From contig NZ_MSDO01000017.1 in the NCBI RefSeq assembly GCF_001937195.1, forward strand, positions 62,001-126,000: a DNA stretch of 64,000 bases. The letters are read 5' to 3'. The position numbers and the translations under genes are program-made. The DNA is from Salinicola socius. GTDB lineage: Bacteria > Pseudomonadota > Gammaproteobacteria > Pseudomonadales > Halomonadaceae. The notes beneath the pieces were generated by a model. It did no database searches, had not been told where the DNA came from, and worked only from the letters and a program-made list of their open reading frames with translations. Numbering within the stretch: the stretch's first letter is position 1; each line of letters opens with the position of its first letter. Below, piece after piece: positions 30,011 to 40,052 of this stretch.

Positions 30011-33000
30011 CGATCAATCTCCTTTGGCTGGCGCAACAAGGCTCTCGCCGGCTCGGGGTTACCTTCCAGCCACGCATCCAGCGCCTCGATCAGCGCACGA
30101 TCCGGGCGACGATGAAACACGCCGTTCGCGGCAAAGACTTCGGGCGCCATGGAAACCCTCGGCGCAGCTTCGGGCGCCGTAAAGAGCGCCGGCTCGGAAA
30201 GCCCCCGCAGAAAGACATAGCAAGCGCCGCCCATATGCCGCTCATAGTCGTAGTCTTCGAGGCGGGACTTGAGCAGACGGTGCAGTGCCAGCACGTAAAG
30301 CACGTACTGCAGGTCGTAACGGTGATCCACCATCGCCGCCGCCAACCGCTCGCCCTGATAATCCGCCGGATCGTCGCCCAGATGATTGGACTTCCAGTCG
30401 AGCACGTACCAGCGTCCGTTGGCTTCGAAGACCAGATCGATATAGCCCTTGAGCATGCCATTGAGCTTGCGCGGCGCCAATCGAGGTCGCTGTCCCGGCA
30501 ACGGCTCGAGCCGGGTGACGAGCCGATCCAGCGGTTCGCTCCAGGCGGCCGTCGCCGGCAGCCAGAACTCGAGCTCCGTGCGCCACGCCTCGAGCCGGTC
30601 GAGACGAACGGTGTGACCATCGACGCTCACCAGCGGCAGTCGCAGCCGCTCCAGCAGCCACGCCTGCAGCAGCGGCGCCCAATCCGCGTCGAAACCGCTC
30701 ATCGCCAGGCGTCGCTCGATGTCGCGGCGCACCGTTGCCGCATAATCGGGATCCCCCAGCCGATCGAAATCGAGCATCTCGAGCAGTCCGTGCAGAAAGG
30801 TACCCGGTCGCGGGCCTCGCGGAAAATCCAGCAACGTGCGAATACTGGGGCGCGGTATCGGGTCTCGCTCGCGACTGACCTCGATGTCCAGCGTCGCCGG
30901 CAGATCCTCACCGGCGGCAGCGGCGTCCTCATCGCCCCGGTCCGCATCGCCCGTGGCGCGGCGGGCATCGGCGATCAGCGAGGTATAGGAGGCAATCCAC
31001 CAGTCATCGTCGATCTGGCCGTCGAAGATTCGCGCCGGTTTGGTTGGCGGGGCGATCGCCGCCATCCGCAGCCGGTGATCCGGCATTTCGGGCAGCGGCT
31101 CGATCGCCAGCCAGCCCGCGCGCTGGCCTTCCCGCAGCCGTTCCAGCAGCGCCGCGCCGTCGTCCGCCTTGTCGCTGCCGAGCAGTCGCCCCAGCGCCGT
31201 CTCGTGCAGACAGCCGCTCTTGCCTCGTCCCCGGCCGACCTGGGCGACACCCAGTCGGCAGGCGAATGCGGCGCGAGTCAGCGCGACATAGAGCAGACGC
31301 ACGTCCTCGTCGAGACGGGCCAGATCGGCTTCGCGTTTCTGGGCATCGTCAGGCGAGGCCACCAGAACACTGCCCTCGCCTTTCGGTGGCCTCAGCGCCA
31401 GCAACCCGGTCTGTCGGTCGGGCTCCGCCGGGCGGTGCGAGCAGATGAACGGCAGCAGCACGATGGGATATTCGAGCCCCTTGGACTTGTGCACCGTGAT
31501 CACCCGAACCAGATCCTCGTCGCTTTCCAGGCGTTGACTGAGCGCCTGACTGTCCAGCGTCTCGACGCCCTCCTGCAGCGCCCGATGCCACCAGCGCAGC
31601 AGCGCCTGTTCGCCGTCGAGTCGCTGCTGGGCATTCTGCGCCAGCTCGCCGAGATGGAGCAGATCGGTCAGGGCCCGCTCGCCATCGACACGCAGGGCAA
31701 GACGCTCGGCGATACGAAAGTCCCGCATCACCGTGCGCAGCATGGGCAGCACGCCGCGCCGCTGCCACTGGCGATGGTAGTCGCTGAAGCGCTCGACCTC
31801 GCGCTCCCACGCCAGCTCGTCGGCCAGCAGCGGTTCCAGTGCCTGTGGCGACTCGTTGAGCAGCTTGGTTGCCAGCGCGGCCTTGAGCCTGGCGTCCTGA
31901 CGCGGCTGGGCCACGGCCTCGAACAGCTGCAGCAGCTCGAACGCCTGCGGCGTGTCGAACACGCTCGAGCGTTCGCTCAGGTAGACGCTGCGAATCCCGC
32001 CCTCGGCGAGGGCGCTGCGAACCTTGAGTGCCTCGCCCCCGTGCCGAACCAGAATGGCGATATCGGCGGGCTGTACCGGCCGCTCGCCGTGCGCGCCTTC
32101 GAATCGCCATTGCCCTTCCAGCAACCGCTGCACTTCGGCCCGCGTCGTCGACGCCATCACGTTCTGGTAGTCGTTGCGGGTATGACGCTCGGTATCCGGC
32201 CACCACACGCCCAGCGCCTCGACCGGCCGCCCGTCGCGATCGACCAGCTGCGTCGACTTGGGATTCGATTCGACGGCGACGAACCGGATCTCGTCGCTGC
32301 CGAAAGGTCGCGGATGGCGTTGAAACAGCGCGTTGGTGGCCTCGACCATGGCCTGGGTCGAGCGAAAGTTGCGCATCAGCGTGAAGCGGCTCGGGGTCGC
32401 ACGGCGCGCCCGAAGATAGGTATGGATATCGGCACCGCGAAAGGCATAGATCGCCTGCTTGGGATCCCCGATCATCAAAAACGCCGTCGTTGCAGGATCG
32501 CTCTCGGGCGCGCGGTAGAGGTTCGAGAAGATCCGATACTGGACCGGATCGGTGTCCTGGAACTCGTCGATCAGCGCAACCGGCAGCTCATGGCGGATGC
32601 GCGCCGCCAGCCGCAGCGGCGCACTGTCGTCTCTCTTCGCGGCCTCCCCGCCGCCCGGCGGCTGCACCAATGCCGCCGGCCGTGCCAGCGCCGCATCGAG
32701 ATCGTTGAGCAGATCCGAGAACTCCCACAGCCCCTGACGCCGCTTGTCGGCGGCGAAGCTCACCGCGATCCGATCACGCGCATGCACCAGTACCTGCCTG
32801 GCGATCGCATCGAACGGCCGGCCGTGGGCCTCGAGACGGTCGAGATAGCCAAAGAAGGGATGCGCCGGCGCGGCATGCCCTTTCTGAGCGGCGGTTTTGA
32901 CCACCGCGCCTTCGAGCTTCTCCTGACTCAGCCAGAAGCGACCGCTGCTGTCGGTAATCTCCTCGGCGGCATCGAACTCGCCCTGGGCCAACCAGTTCTC

Positions 33001-33900
33001 GAATCCGGCCAGCCGCTCCTCCAGCTCTTCCGCCTTGAACCGACTCTTGTTGAGGACGCCGTTGCGAAACGCCTCGGCCATCAGCGAGGCGACGACGTCG
33101 CGATCCCAGGTTTCGACCAGCGCCGCCTCGATGGACTCCCGTTGGTCCAATCCGCTTTCCAGCTCGGCGAACAGCGCGGTCAGCGACGGCGGCGACTCCA
33201 CCGCCTCACCGGCGACCCAAAGGGGCTGCGGTTCGCCGTCCTTCAACAGCGGTCGAAGCGCGGACGCCAGCGCTTCAGGCCCGCTCCACTGCGCGCGGAT
33301 CTGGCGCTGCCAGCGCTCGTCGAGCGGATAGAACTCGCACCGCCAGTAATCCTCGACCGCTTGGGTCAGCAGGGTCTGGCCGTCCTGCAGCAGCTCGGCG
33401 GAGAACCGCGCGCCGGCATCGAAAGCGTGGCGGGTCAACATGCGCTGGCAGAAACCGTGGATGGTGAAAATCGCCGCCTCGTCCATCAGCCGGGCCGCCT
33501 GATCCAGGCGGCGGGCACCGCTGCGACAGGCGGTCTCCCCAGCCGTGGCCAGCGGCGCCAGCAGGTCGGCCAGCACCGGATCGTGGCGATCCGCGACGCC
33601 TGACAGCAGCCAGTCACGGGCCTGCTTGAGGCGCGCCCGGATGCGCCCGCGCAGCTCGGCGGTGGCGGCTTCGGTGAAGGTCACCACCAGAATCTCCGGC
33701 GGCGTCAGCGGACGGGGGAAGTCCACCGCTTCGCGCCCCGGCAGCGGGCCCAGCACCAGTCGGACGTACAGGGCGGCCAGGGTGAATGTCTTGCCGGTGC
33801 CGGCACTGGCTTCGATCAGGTGAGGTCCAGTCAGCGGCAGGCCGACGAGTTCGAGCGGAACGGTTTCTTCAGCCGTGTTTCCATCGGTGGCATCGTTCAT
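30007..33900 (-). CDS. recB: exodeoxyribonuclease V subunit beta
   Basis: The 3'-5' helicase and nuclease subunit of RecBCD. The 1297-residue protein starts at 33900 (MNDATDGN), overlapping the recC stop by ATGA; the open frame upstream is recC DNA in another phase. Walker A is IEASAGTGKTFTLAAL near residue 30, and motif II is ALIDEFQDTDPVQY. The C-terminal RecB nuclease domain has the catalytic DWK (VLDWKSNHLG near 1165) preceded by KGYIDLVFE. All hallmarks are intact, so the enzyme should be functional. Confidence 0.97.
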   Translation of the reverse strand: MNDATDGNTAEETVPLELVGLPLTGPHLIEASAGTGKTFTLAALYVRLVLGPLPGREAVDFPRPLTPPEILVVTFTEAATAELRGRIRARLKQARDWLLSGVADRHDPVLADLLAPLATAGETACRSGARRLDQAARLMDEAAIFTIHGFCQRMLTRHAFDAGARFSAELLQDGQTLLTQAVEDYWRCEFYPLDERWQRQIRAQWSGPEALASALRPLLKDGEPQPLWVAGEAVESPPSLTALFAELESGLDQRESIEAALVETWDRDVVASLMAEAFRNGVLNKSRFKAEELEERLAGFENWLAQGEFDAAEEITDSSGRFWLSQEKLEGAVVKTAAQKGHAAPAHPFFGYLDRLEAHGRPFDAIARQVLVHARDRIAVSFAADKRRQGLWEFSDLLNDLDAALARPAALVQPPGGGEAAKRDDSAPLRLAARIRHELPVALIDEFQDTDPVQYRIFSNLYRAPESDPATTAFLMIGDPKQAIYAFRGADIHTYLRARRATPSRFTLMRNFRSTQAMVEATNALFQRHPRPFGSDEIRFVAVESNPKSTQLVDRDGRPVEALGVWWPDTERHTRNDYQNVMASTTRAEVQRLLEGQWRFEGAHGERPVQPADIAILVRHGGEALKVRSALAEGGIRSVYLSERSSVFDTPQAFELLQLFEAVAQPRQDARLKAALATKLLNESPQALEPLLADELAWEREVERFSDYHRQWQRRGVLPMLRTVMRDFRIAERLALRVDGERALTDLLHLGELAQNAQQRLDGEQALLRWWHRALQEGVETLDSQALSQRLESDEDLVRVITVHKSKGLEYPIVLLPFICSHRPAEPDRQTGLLALRPPKGEGSVLVASPDDAQKREADLARLDEDVRLLYVALTRAAFACRLGVAQVGRGRGKSGCLHETALGRLLGSDKADDGAALLERLREGQRAGWLAIEPLPEMPDHRLRMAAIAPPTKPARIFDGQIDDDWWIASYTSLIADARRATGDADRGDEDAAAAGEDLPATLDIEVSRERDPIPRPSIRTLLDFPRGPRPGTFLHGLLEMLDFDRLGDPDYAATVRRDIERRLAMSGFDADWAPLLQAWLLERLRLPLVSVDGHTVRLDRLEAWRTELEFWLPATAAWSEPLDRLVTRLEPLPGQRPRLAPRKLNGMLKGYIDLVFEANGRWYVLDWKSNHLGDDPADYQGERLAAAMVDHRYDLQYVLYVLALHRLLKSRLEDYDYERHMGGACYVFLRGLSEPALFTAPEAAPRVSMAPEVFAANGVFHRRPDRALIEALDAWLEGNPEPARALLRQPKEIDR

Positions 33901-36900
33901 CCTGCTGCCCCCCCCCGAGATCGAGTCGATGTCGATGTCGATGTCGATGTTGATGGAACTGCCACCGCGCGGGAGTGAATCTGCTGGGACGCGCGCAACA
34001 AGGTCTCCAGTATCGGTTGATAGTGCGCCACGCTCTCGCCGACGCCACCTGCCGCCTCGAACGTCTCGAAATCCGGCCACAGCTGGCCGAGGCTACCCTC
34101 CCGCTGAACCAGCGATGGCGTCCCGAAGCCGCCCTCGTCGTACTCCTGCGCGAGCCGATCGCGCCAACCGGAGTCGAGCGTTTCACCCGCTGTCAGCCCT
34201 GCCAGCGCCGAGCTGTCGGCCAGGCTCCATAGCGTCCTGGCCAGCGCGCCGCTGGCCGGCAGCGGCGCGCACCAGGCCCGCCACCAGGTGCGAAGCCAGT
34301 GACCTAGACTCGCCTGCGCTTCCGCCCTCTCCAGCGCCGGAAACTCCAACCAGCGGTCTTCGAAAATCGCCGTCCAGCGGCACGGCGCGTCGGCGCTCGC
34401 GTTGGCCAGCAGCCAGCGGGCATAACCGGCAAAAAGCCGGTGCGGTTTACCCAGTTTTTTCCACGGGCCTTCGCCCGAGTTCTGACCTTCCGGCTTGAAG
34501 TGGCCGAAATGGCTGGTTTCCAGCGTTACCAGACTCAGGCTGTCGTCCGCCTCCCGGTAGAGGCCGTCGACACGCGCCTCCAGCGCCAACGCCGGGCAGT
34601 CGGGCGTTTCCTCTATCGCCAATCGGAGCATCGGCGGCGTCAGCGGTTCAGCGCTATCGATCCGACGATGCCAGCTTTCCAGCTGGGTCTGGAGGCGCTT
34701 GAGCGGCGGCTCGATCATCGCCAGACCGAACCCCGCCGCGGGCAAGCGACCGGCCAGCCTTAGCCGATCGGCAACCTGCACCAACGGCTCGTGACGGCGG
34801 CCGGCGTCAAGCAGCTCGCGCTTGAGCGTATGGTCTTCCAGCGCGTCGAGGATGAACGGCTCGCTGTCCTCGTCGGGCACCGCCGGATCCTGAAAGCGGA
34901 CGCCCAGCCGACCGAGATAGACGCTCCACGGTCGACGCAGCAACCGCTGCAGATCGACAAGGCCGAGCGCTTCTGCCGGCAGCGGCGCGGTCTCCGACGT
35001 GGTGCGCGGCAGGACCTCGGCGCCGGTCTTTCCGCCATCGACCGCGGTATCCGCTGGCGATGTCGGCGCTGGCAGATGCAGCGGCTGCCAGCTGGTATCG
35101 AAGGTGTAACGCGAATCGTCGGCCTGGAAGTAGCGCCGCGAGAACGGCTGCAAGGGATGTGCCTCGACCAGCCTCGCCACCAGCGCGGCTTCGTCGCCAA
35201 GCTCGCCCGACGTCGCGGCGGGCCGCCAGCCCTGCTCGAGCGTGTCGAGCAGCTCACCGACCAGCACCGATGGCGGTCGCGGCGTGTTGTCGCGCTGGTC
35301 GAAGCCGACCCAGGAGAGCGTCAACCGTTCGCGGGCGGAAAGCAGCGCCTCGAGCAGCAGATAGCGGTCGTCGTCGCGGCGCGAACGATCCCCGGGGCGC
35401 GGACGCTGCGCCATCAGGTCGAAATCCTGAGGCTGGCGCGTTCGCGGGTAGGCACCGTCGTTCATCCCCAGCAGGTAGACCTGCCGAAACGGAATGGCGC
35501 GCATCGGCATCAGCGTGGCGAAGTTGACCTTGCCGGCGAGGAAACGCTGGGCCAGACCGCCCTCATCGAGTTCTGCCTTGAGCGCATCGCGCACCACCGC
35601 AAGGCCGATCGGCTGGCTGAACGAGGCCAGCTCGCAGCTCTGCTGCCAGCGATTCAGCGACTCATCCACCCGCGCCAGCACGTCGTGCTCGTCCAGCGCA
35701 GTGGGCGCGAACAGCGTATCCAGCAGCATCCGCAAGCGGGTCAGCCAAGCCGCCGGCGTGCCGGCGTCGCTCAACGCCTCGCACTGGGCGGCCAGCACCT
35801 GCATCAGCTCGGCCAGTCGTCCGGCGAGATCCGCTTCCAGCCCGCCCACCTCGTCATAGGGCACGATATCGTCGAACTGCCAGGCCGCGTCACCGGTTGA
35901 CGGGGCGGAGGGTCTATCCGATGCCTGCGGGCCTGTAGACCCTCCTCCCGGCGGCAGCGGGCCGGTAGAGTACCCCAGCAGCATGCGCTCGAGCCCGAAC
36001 GCCCAGCTGTTTTCATGCAGCGCCGGAAAGCCGAGAGATTGGCGATGTGCGCCGGAAAGCCCCCAGCGCACGCCGCTTTCCGCCAGCCATTGGCGCAGGC
36101 GCGGCAATTCCGACTCCTCGATGGCGAAGCGCGCCCGGAACGCCGGCACATCCAGCGCGTCGAGCAGCTCGCTCACGCCCAGCCGACGCTCGGGAAGTTC
36201 CAGCAACGCCAGGATCAGCACCATCATCGGATGCGCCTCACTGGCGACCTGATCGGCGATGGTAAACGGAATATGGCGGGGATCGTTCGGCGCCAGCTGA
36301 CCGAAGACCGCCTCGATGTAGGGGGCGTAAACGTCGATCTCCGGCACCATGATCAGGATGTCTCGCGGGCGCAGCGGCGTGCCCTGATGGCTGGCCTCCT
36401 CGAACGCTGCCAGCAGCCGATCGTGAAGCACCTCCACCTCGCGCAGCGGCGAGTGCACGCTGTAGAGCGACAGCGAGACGTCGTCGGGGTCGATCAGCCG
36501 CTTGCCGGCCTCGCGGGTTCGCTCCCCGGGATGTCGCAGATCCAGAATGTCCTGCTGCAACTGGTTGAGCAGCGGCGCACGCTCAGGATCCGCGTCATCG
36601 GCTGGCGCCGGATCGCGAAACAGGTCGGTCTCGACGTCGAAGCCGCCGTCCTGGCTCTCGAATTCGTAGAGCCCGACGATGAAGTCCCGGCCCTGGGCAC
36701 CCCACGCGGCCAGCAGCGGATTGGCCTGAAGATGCAGCGCTTCCTCGTCCAGCGTCTCGAGCCAGGGTGCCTCTGGATGGCGGGACTGCTGGCGTGCCAC
36801 CGCTTCGGCGGAAAGCCGACCGGCACGCTTGATCGCCTCACGATCGGAGACGATGTCGCCCCAGTAATGCCGACAGGGGTTGGTGATCATCAAAAAGACA

Positions 36901-37691
36901 TCGATGACGCCCGAGAGTGCGTGCAGCGCTTCCAGCGTCTGGGTAGGCAGCGCCGAAATGCCGAACACGAACAGTCGCGGCGGCAACGCCTTGGGGCAGC
37001 TCTCCAGTCGTCGGGCAGCACGGAGGAAGCGCCCGTGCAGGTTGGCGCGGTGAAACGACCGTTCGGCCGGGGCGGCATCGGCGATCAGGGCCCGCCATAG
37101 CGCCGGCTGCCAACGCTGATCGGCGGGCAGATCGTCCGGGGCGTCCTCCCCCGCTTCCCACGCCGACAGCCAGTCCGGGCGGTAGTTGAGATACTGGTCG
37201 AACAGATCCGCCAGACGCACCGCCAGTTGCCAGCGCTTGCGCTCGGCCTGATCGGCGGTACGGCGCCGCGCCACTTCCGGCGATCGCTCGTCCGTTGCGG
37301 CCTCGAGCCCGGCGCTCAGATAGTGGGCCAGCGGCGCGAAGGTGACAGGGTCACGGGTGATCTCGTCATCCAGTAGCCGCAGGATACGCCACGCCAACGG
37401 CCGTTTGTCGAATGGCGAGTGCAGCGGAATCGACTGCCGCTCGCCTGCCTCCCCAACCTGCTCGAGCACCGCACGATAAGCCCGCCAGACGAAACTCGAG
37501 GGCAGCGGGAAGTCCACCGACGCCGCAATCCCGTCCGCTTCGGCCAGCGACAGACGCAGCCACTGGGCCATGCCGTTGGACTGCACCAGGAACGTTTCCG
37601 GTGTCAGCGGCGGCAATCGATGGCGTTTGATCAACGCCAATGCCAGATCGTGCAGGTCTTCGAGGTGATTGGCATGCAGGACGCTGAACAT
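33897..37691 (-). CDS. recC: exodeoxyribonuclease V subunit gamma
   Basis: Chi-recognition subunit and scaffold of RecBCD. The 1264-residue protein from the ATG at 37691 (MFSVLHANHLEDL) has GGGAG just upstream and matches the E. coli start MLRVYHSNRL; an ATG at 37709 would add six residues. The N-terminal helicase-like region has LVQSNGMAQWLRLSLAE and DFPLPSSFVWRAYR. The C-terminus ends in a low-complexity STSTSTSTST-RSRGGAAG tail encoded by a hexanucleotide repeat and a run of nine G, which is not part of the conserved protein. First gene of the recC-recB-recD-creatininase unit. Confidence 0.96.
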   Translation of the reverse strand: MFSVLHANHLEDLHDLALALIKRHRLPPLTPETFLVQSNGMAQWLRLSLAEADGIAASVDFPLPSSFVWRAYRAVLEQVGEAGERQSIPLHSPFDKRPLAWRILRLLDDEITRDPVTFAPLAHYLSAGLEAATDERSPEVARRRTADQAERKRWQLAVRLADLFDQYLNYRPDWLSAWEAGEDAPDDLPADQRWQPALWRALIADAAPAERSFHRANLHGRFLRAARRLESCPKALPPRLFVFGISALPTQTLEALHALSGVIDVFLMITNPCRHYWGDIVSDREAIKRAGRLSAEAVARQQSRHPEAPWLETLDEEALHLQANPLLAAWGAQGRDFIVGLYEFESQDGGFDVETDLFRDPAPADDADPERAPLLNQLQQDILDLRHPGERTREAGKRLIDPDDVSLSLYSVHSPLREVEVLHDRLLAAFEEASHQGTPLRPRDILIMVPEIDVYAPYIEAVFGQLAPNDPRHIPFTIADQVASEAHPMMVLILALLELPERRLGVSELLDALDVPAFRARFAIEESELPRLRQWLAESGVRWGLSGAHRQSLGFPALHENSWAFGLERMLLGYSTGPLPPGGGSTGPQASDRPSAPSTGDAAWQFDDIVPYDEVGGLEADLAGRLAELMQVLAAQCEALSDAGTPAAWLTRLRMLLDTLFAPTALDEHDVLARVDESLNRWQQSCELASFSQPIGLAVVRDALKAELDEGGLAQRFLAGKVNFATLMPMRAIPFRQVYLLGMNDGAYPRTRQPQDFDLMAQRPRPGDRSRRDDDRYLLLEALLSARERLTLSWVGFDQRDNTPRPPSVLVGELLDTLEQGWRPAATSGELGDEAALVARLVEAHPLQPFSRRYFQADDSRYTFDTSWQPLHLPAPTSPADTAVDGGKTGAEVLPRTTSETAPLPAEALGLVDLQRLLRRPWSVYLGRLGVRFQDPAVPDEDSEPFILDALEDHTLKRELLDAGRRHEPLVQVADRLRLAGRLPAAGFGLAMIEPPLKRLQTQLESWHRRIDSAEPLTPPMLRLAIEETPDCPALALEARVDGLYREADDSLSLVTLETSHFGHFKPEGQNSGEGPWKKLGKPHRLFAGYARWLLANASADAPCRWTAIFEDRWLEFPALERAEAQASLGHWLRTWWRAWCAPLPASGALARTLWSLADSSALAGLTAGETLDSGWRDRLAQEYDEGGFGTPSLVQREGSLGQLWPDFETFEAAGGVGESVAHYQPILETLLRASQQIHSRAVAVPSTSTSTSTSTRSRGGAAG
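33908..33954. repeat. C9/G9 homopolymer and GTCGAT hexamer repeat at the recC 3' end
   Basis: Nine consecutive C (33908-33916; G on the coding strand) are followed by four perfect GTCGAT units and one GTTGAT (33925-33954). Both lie inside the last 20 codons of recC, immediately before the overlapping recB start. Length changes in the G9 tract would shift the recC stop. Confidence 0.9.
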
Positions 37692-37863
37692 CCGCTCTCC
37701 CGGATTCATGGATCGACGACGATCGACGACACGTCGATCACGATGGTGCCATCCTACCGTGGCACGGTGCGACGATCACTTGCCGCCTGTGGCAAGATGT
37801 GACGATGTCATGACAGCCACATCGTTTCCGCCATGACAACATCCGTTGCCACAAGGATTCCCG

Positions 37864-38706
37864 TTGACCACGCCCGTCTTTCTCGCCGTCCTGGCCGGTG
37901 CCCTGATGCATGCCAGTTGGAATGCCCTGGTCAAGGTGGGGCTGGATCGGCTCCTCGGCATCTCGTTGATCCAGGCAGCCTGCGCGCTCATTGCTCTCGC
38001 TGGCGTGGCCTTCGTACCGCTGCCGCAACCGGCCGCCTGGCCGTGGCTGGGGGTGTCGGCGCTGCTGCACATCGGCTACAACGTGTTTCTGGCCCGCGCC
38101 TACCGGGTCGGCGATCTCGGTCAGATCTACCCGATCGCCCGGGGCTGCGCGCCGTTGCTGGTCACGTTGATCAGCGTGTTCGCGCTCAGCGAGCATCCCT
38201 CCTGGATCGGCTATCTGGGCATCGCGGTGCTGGTGCTCGGCATTCTCTGCATGGCCTTTCGCAGCGGCCGGGGGCCGCGCCTGGAGCGCGCCTCCCTGAT
38301 CAATGCACTGACGACGTCTGCCTTCATCGCCGGCTACACCCTGGCCGATGGCAGCGGGGCCCGCGCCAATGGCGATGCGATCAGCTACGTGATCTGGCTG
38401 TTTCTGCTCGATGGTGTCGGAATGCTGCTGGTATTGATCGCCATGCGCGGGGTACGAGCCCTACCCGAACTGACCCGCTACTGGCGGATCGGTCTGATCG
38501 GCGGTGCGCTCTCCATCGGCGCTTACGGCATCACGATCTGGGCCATGACCCAGGCACCGATCGCGCTGGTGGCGGCGCTGCGGGAAACCAGCGTGCTGTT
38601 CGCCATTGCCATCGGCGTGATCTGGTTGAAGGAGCCGCTGCGTCGCGAACGCGTGCTGGCAGGCGGGCTGATTCTTGGCGGTGTCATCCTGACGCACTGG
38701 GGATGA
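37864..38706 (+). CDS. EamA/DMT family permease
   Basis: A 280-residue inner-membrane transporter with ten hydrophobic segments arranged as two EamA repeats (first about 1-135, second about 145-280, the second with LVAALRETSVLFAIAIGVIWLKEPL). The family exports small metabolites such as amino acids; the substrate is unknown. A TTG at 37864 is chosen because AAGGA lies 7 bases upstream; another TTG at 37846 precedes that site. Divergent from recC. Confidence 0.87.
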   Translation: MTTPVFLAVLAGALMHASWNALVKVGLDRLLGISLIQAACALIALAGVAFVPLPQPAAWPWLGVSALLHIGYNVFLARAYRVGDLGQIYPIARGCAPLLVTLISVFALSEHPSWIGYLGIAVLVLGILCMAFRSGRGPRLERASLINALTTSAFIAGYTLADGSGARANGDAISYVIWLFLLDGVGMLLVLIAMRGVRALPELTRYWRIGLIGGALSIGAYGITIWAMTQAPIALVAALRETSVLFAIAIGVIWLKEPLRRERVLAGGLILGGVILTHWG

Positions 38707-38801
38707 CTGTCATCCCGCGCAAGGACTGCTAGGATTAGGACACTGAATCATCGCTCTGCCAACGCCGTTCCATTGTCTTTTGGCCCCTGTCTCATGGCCT
38801 A

Positions 38802-38956
38802 AGCTCTGTCTGAAAAATCGGCGAGCGATGGCAAGACCGGGGCGCGTAGCTAAGGCAAAAATTGACGAAAAAGCGGAGTTTACGAGGTGTAAATGAGCAT
38901 TTTGAGTCAATTTTTAACGCCGTATGGGCGAGCGCAGGCATTTTTCAGACAGAGCG
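38802..38956. mobile_element. MITE-like repeat element, copy 1
   Basis: A 155-bp element with perfect 16-bp terminal inverted repeats GCTCTGTCTGAAAAAT (38803-38818 and 38940-38955), flanked by TA on both sides (38800-38801, 38957-38958). An inner inverted pair AAAATTGAC/GTCAATTTT lies within. No coding capacity. Copy 2 at 59.6 kb is the reverse complement, nearly identical apart from a 16-bp insertion. TA target duplication and such termini suggest mobilisation by an IS630/Tc1-mariner-type transposase elsewhere. Confidence 0.85.
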
Positions 38957-39047
38957 TAAGTCTGCCGGCATGCATTCGACGCTTATCCAGACCCAAGCCA
39001 TCAAGGCGACAGCCATTCCGGCGTCAGCTATCGGCAAGGAGCCCATT

Positions 39048-40052
39048 GTGTCACTCATCGCTCCACCGCACGCCACCAATGCCGACGGCCAGCCGCGCCG
39101 GGTCGGCGTCGAGCTCGAGTTCGCCGGCATCGGGCCCATTCAGGCTGCGCGTCTGGTCGAGATGACCTTCGGTGGCCACGTCGAAAAACATAGTGCGCAT
39201 CGACTGCAGGTTACCGGGACCCCTTGGGGCGTCTTTCACATCGAGCTGGACAGCAAGTACGTCCATCCGGACGAGCAGCTGCTCGATCGCGCTCGTACCA
39301 CTGATGGACAGCCGCCGGGATTCGGCGAGCACCTGCGCGCCAGCGTGCACAGCCGCACCCGCGAATGGCTGGGCGACATGGTCGCGGGCCTGGTGCCGAC
39401 GGAGATCGTCTGCCCGCCGCTCCCCTGGGACGAGCTGGCGCGCCTGGACGAACTGTTCACGGCACTGCGCAGCCACGGCGCGGAAGGCACCGATGCCAGC
39501 CTGCTCTACGGCTTCGGCCTGCATCTCAACCCGGAGATTCCGTCTGCCGAGGTTGAGAGCGTACTGGCCTATCTGCGGGCGTATCTGATTCTGGCCGACT
39601 GGCTACGGGACGAGATCGTGGTCGATGTGACCCGGGACATGCTGCCCCACACGCGCCCGTTTCACAGCGACTACACCTGCCGGGTATTGGCGGCGGACTA
39701 TCGCCCCACGCTCCAGTCGCTGATCGACGACTATCTGCTCGCCAATCCCACCCGCAACCGGGAGCTGGATCTGCTGCCGCTGTTCGCGTGGGTGATGCCG
39801 GACCATCCCAACGCGCTGCTGCGAGAGACGCTGGTCAAGCCCCGGCCGACCTACCATTACCGCCTGCCCAACGCCGCACTGTCCGACCCGGAGTGGGGCG
39901 TGAGCGTGGAATGGAATCGCTGGGCCGAGGTAGAGCGTCTCGCCGCCGACCCGGATCGTCTGGCAGAACGCAGCGCCGCCTACCGCAATCATCTCGCCCA
40001 GCCGACCCTGAGTCGCTGGCTCGACTCGCTGCGTCACTGGATGCGTCACTGA
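39048..40052 (+). CDS. amidoligase family protein
   Basis: A 334-residue protein of the glutamine synthetase-fold amidoligase_2 family. Landmarks are RVGVELEFAGIG at the N-terminus, FHIELDSKYVHP near 65, LLYGFGLHLNPEIP near 150 and the basic segment KPRPTYHYRLPN near 265. Such enzymes form amide or peptide bonds with ATP. It overlaps the following class I glutaminase gene (TGATG), a pairing predicted to make peptide- or gamma-glutamyl-type linkages. The GTG at 39048 is preferred because AAGGAG lies 7 bases upstream; the open frame otherwise extends back into the MITE, and an ATG at 38970 is less likely. Confidence 0.85.
   Translation: MSLIAPPHATNADGQPRRVGVELEFAGIGPIQAARLVEMTFGGHVEKHSAHRLQVTGTPWGVFHIELDSKYVHPDEQLLDRARTTDGQPPGFGEHLRASVHSRTREWLGDMVAGLVPTEIVCPPLPWDELARLDELFTALRSHGAEGTDASLLYGFGLHLNPEIPSAEVESVLAYLRAYLILADWLRDEIVVDVTRDMLPHTRPFHSDYTCRVLAADYRPTLQSLIDDYLLANPTRNRELDLLPLFAWVMPDHPNALLRETLVKPRPTYHYRLPNAALSDPEWGVSVEWNRWAEVERLAADPDRLAERSAAYRNHLAQPTLSRWLDSLRHWMRH

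Noticed and set aside
29995-33603. A 1202-codon open frame on the plus strand opposite recB
   Set aside because: It mirrors the recB codons in a high-GC genome, is rich in R, Q, H and L without domains, and recB carries all helicase and nuclease motifs. Antisense shadow.
38862-39047. Amidoligase coding sequence starting inside the MITE
   Set aside because: The frame is open there, but the good AAGGAG site precedes the GTG at 39048, where family-like sequence begins.
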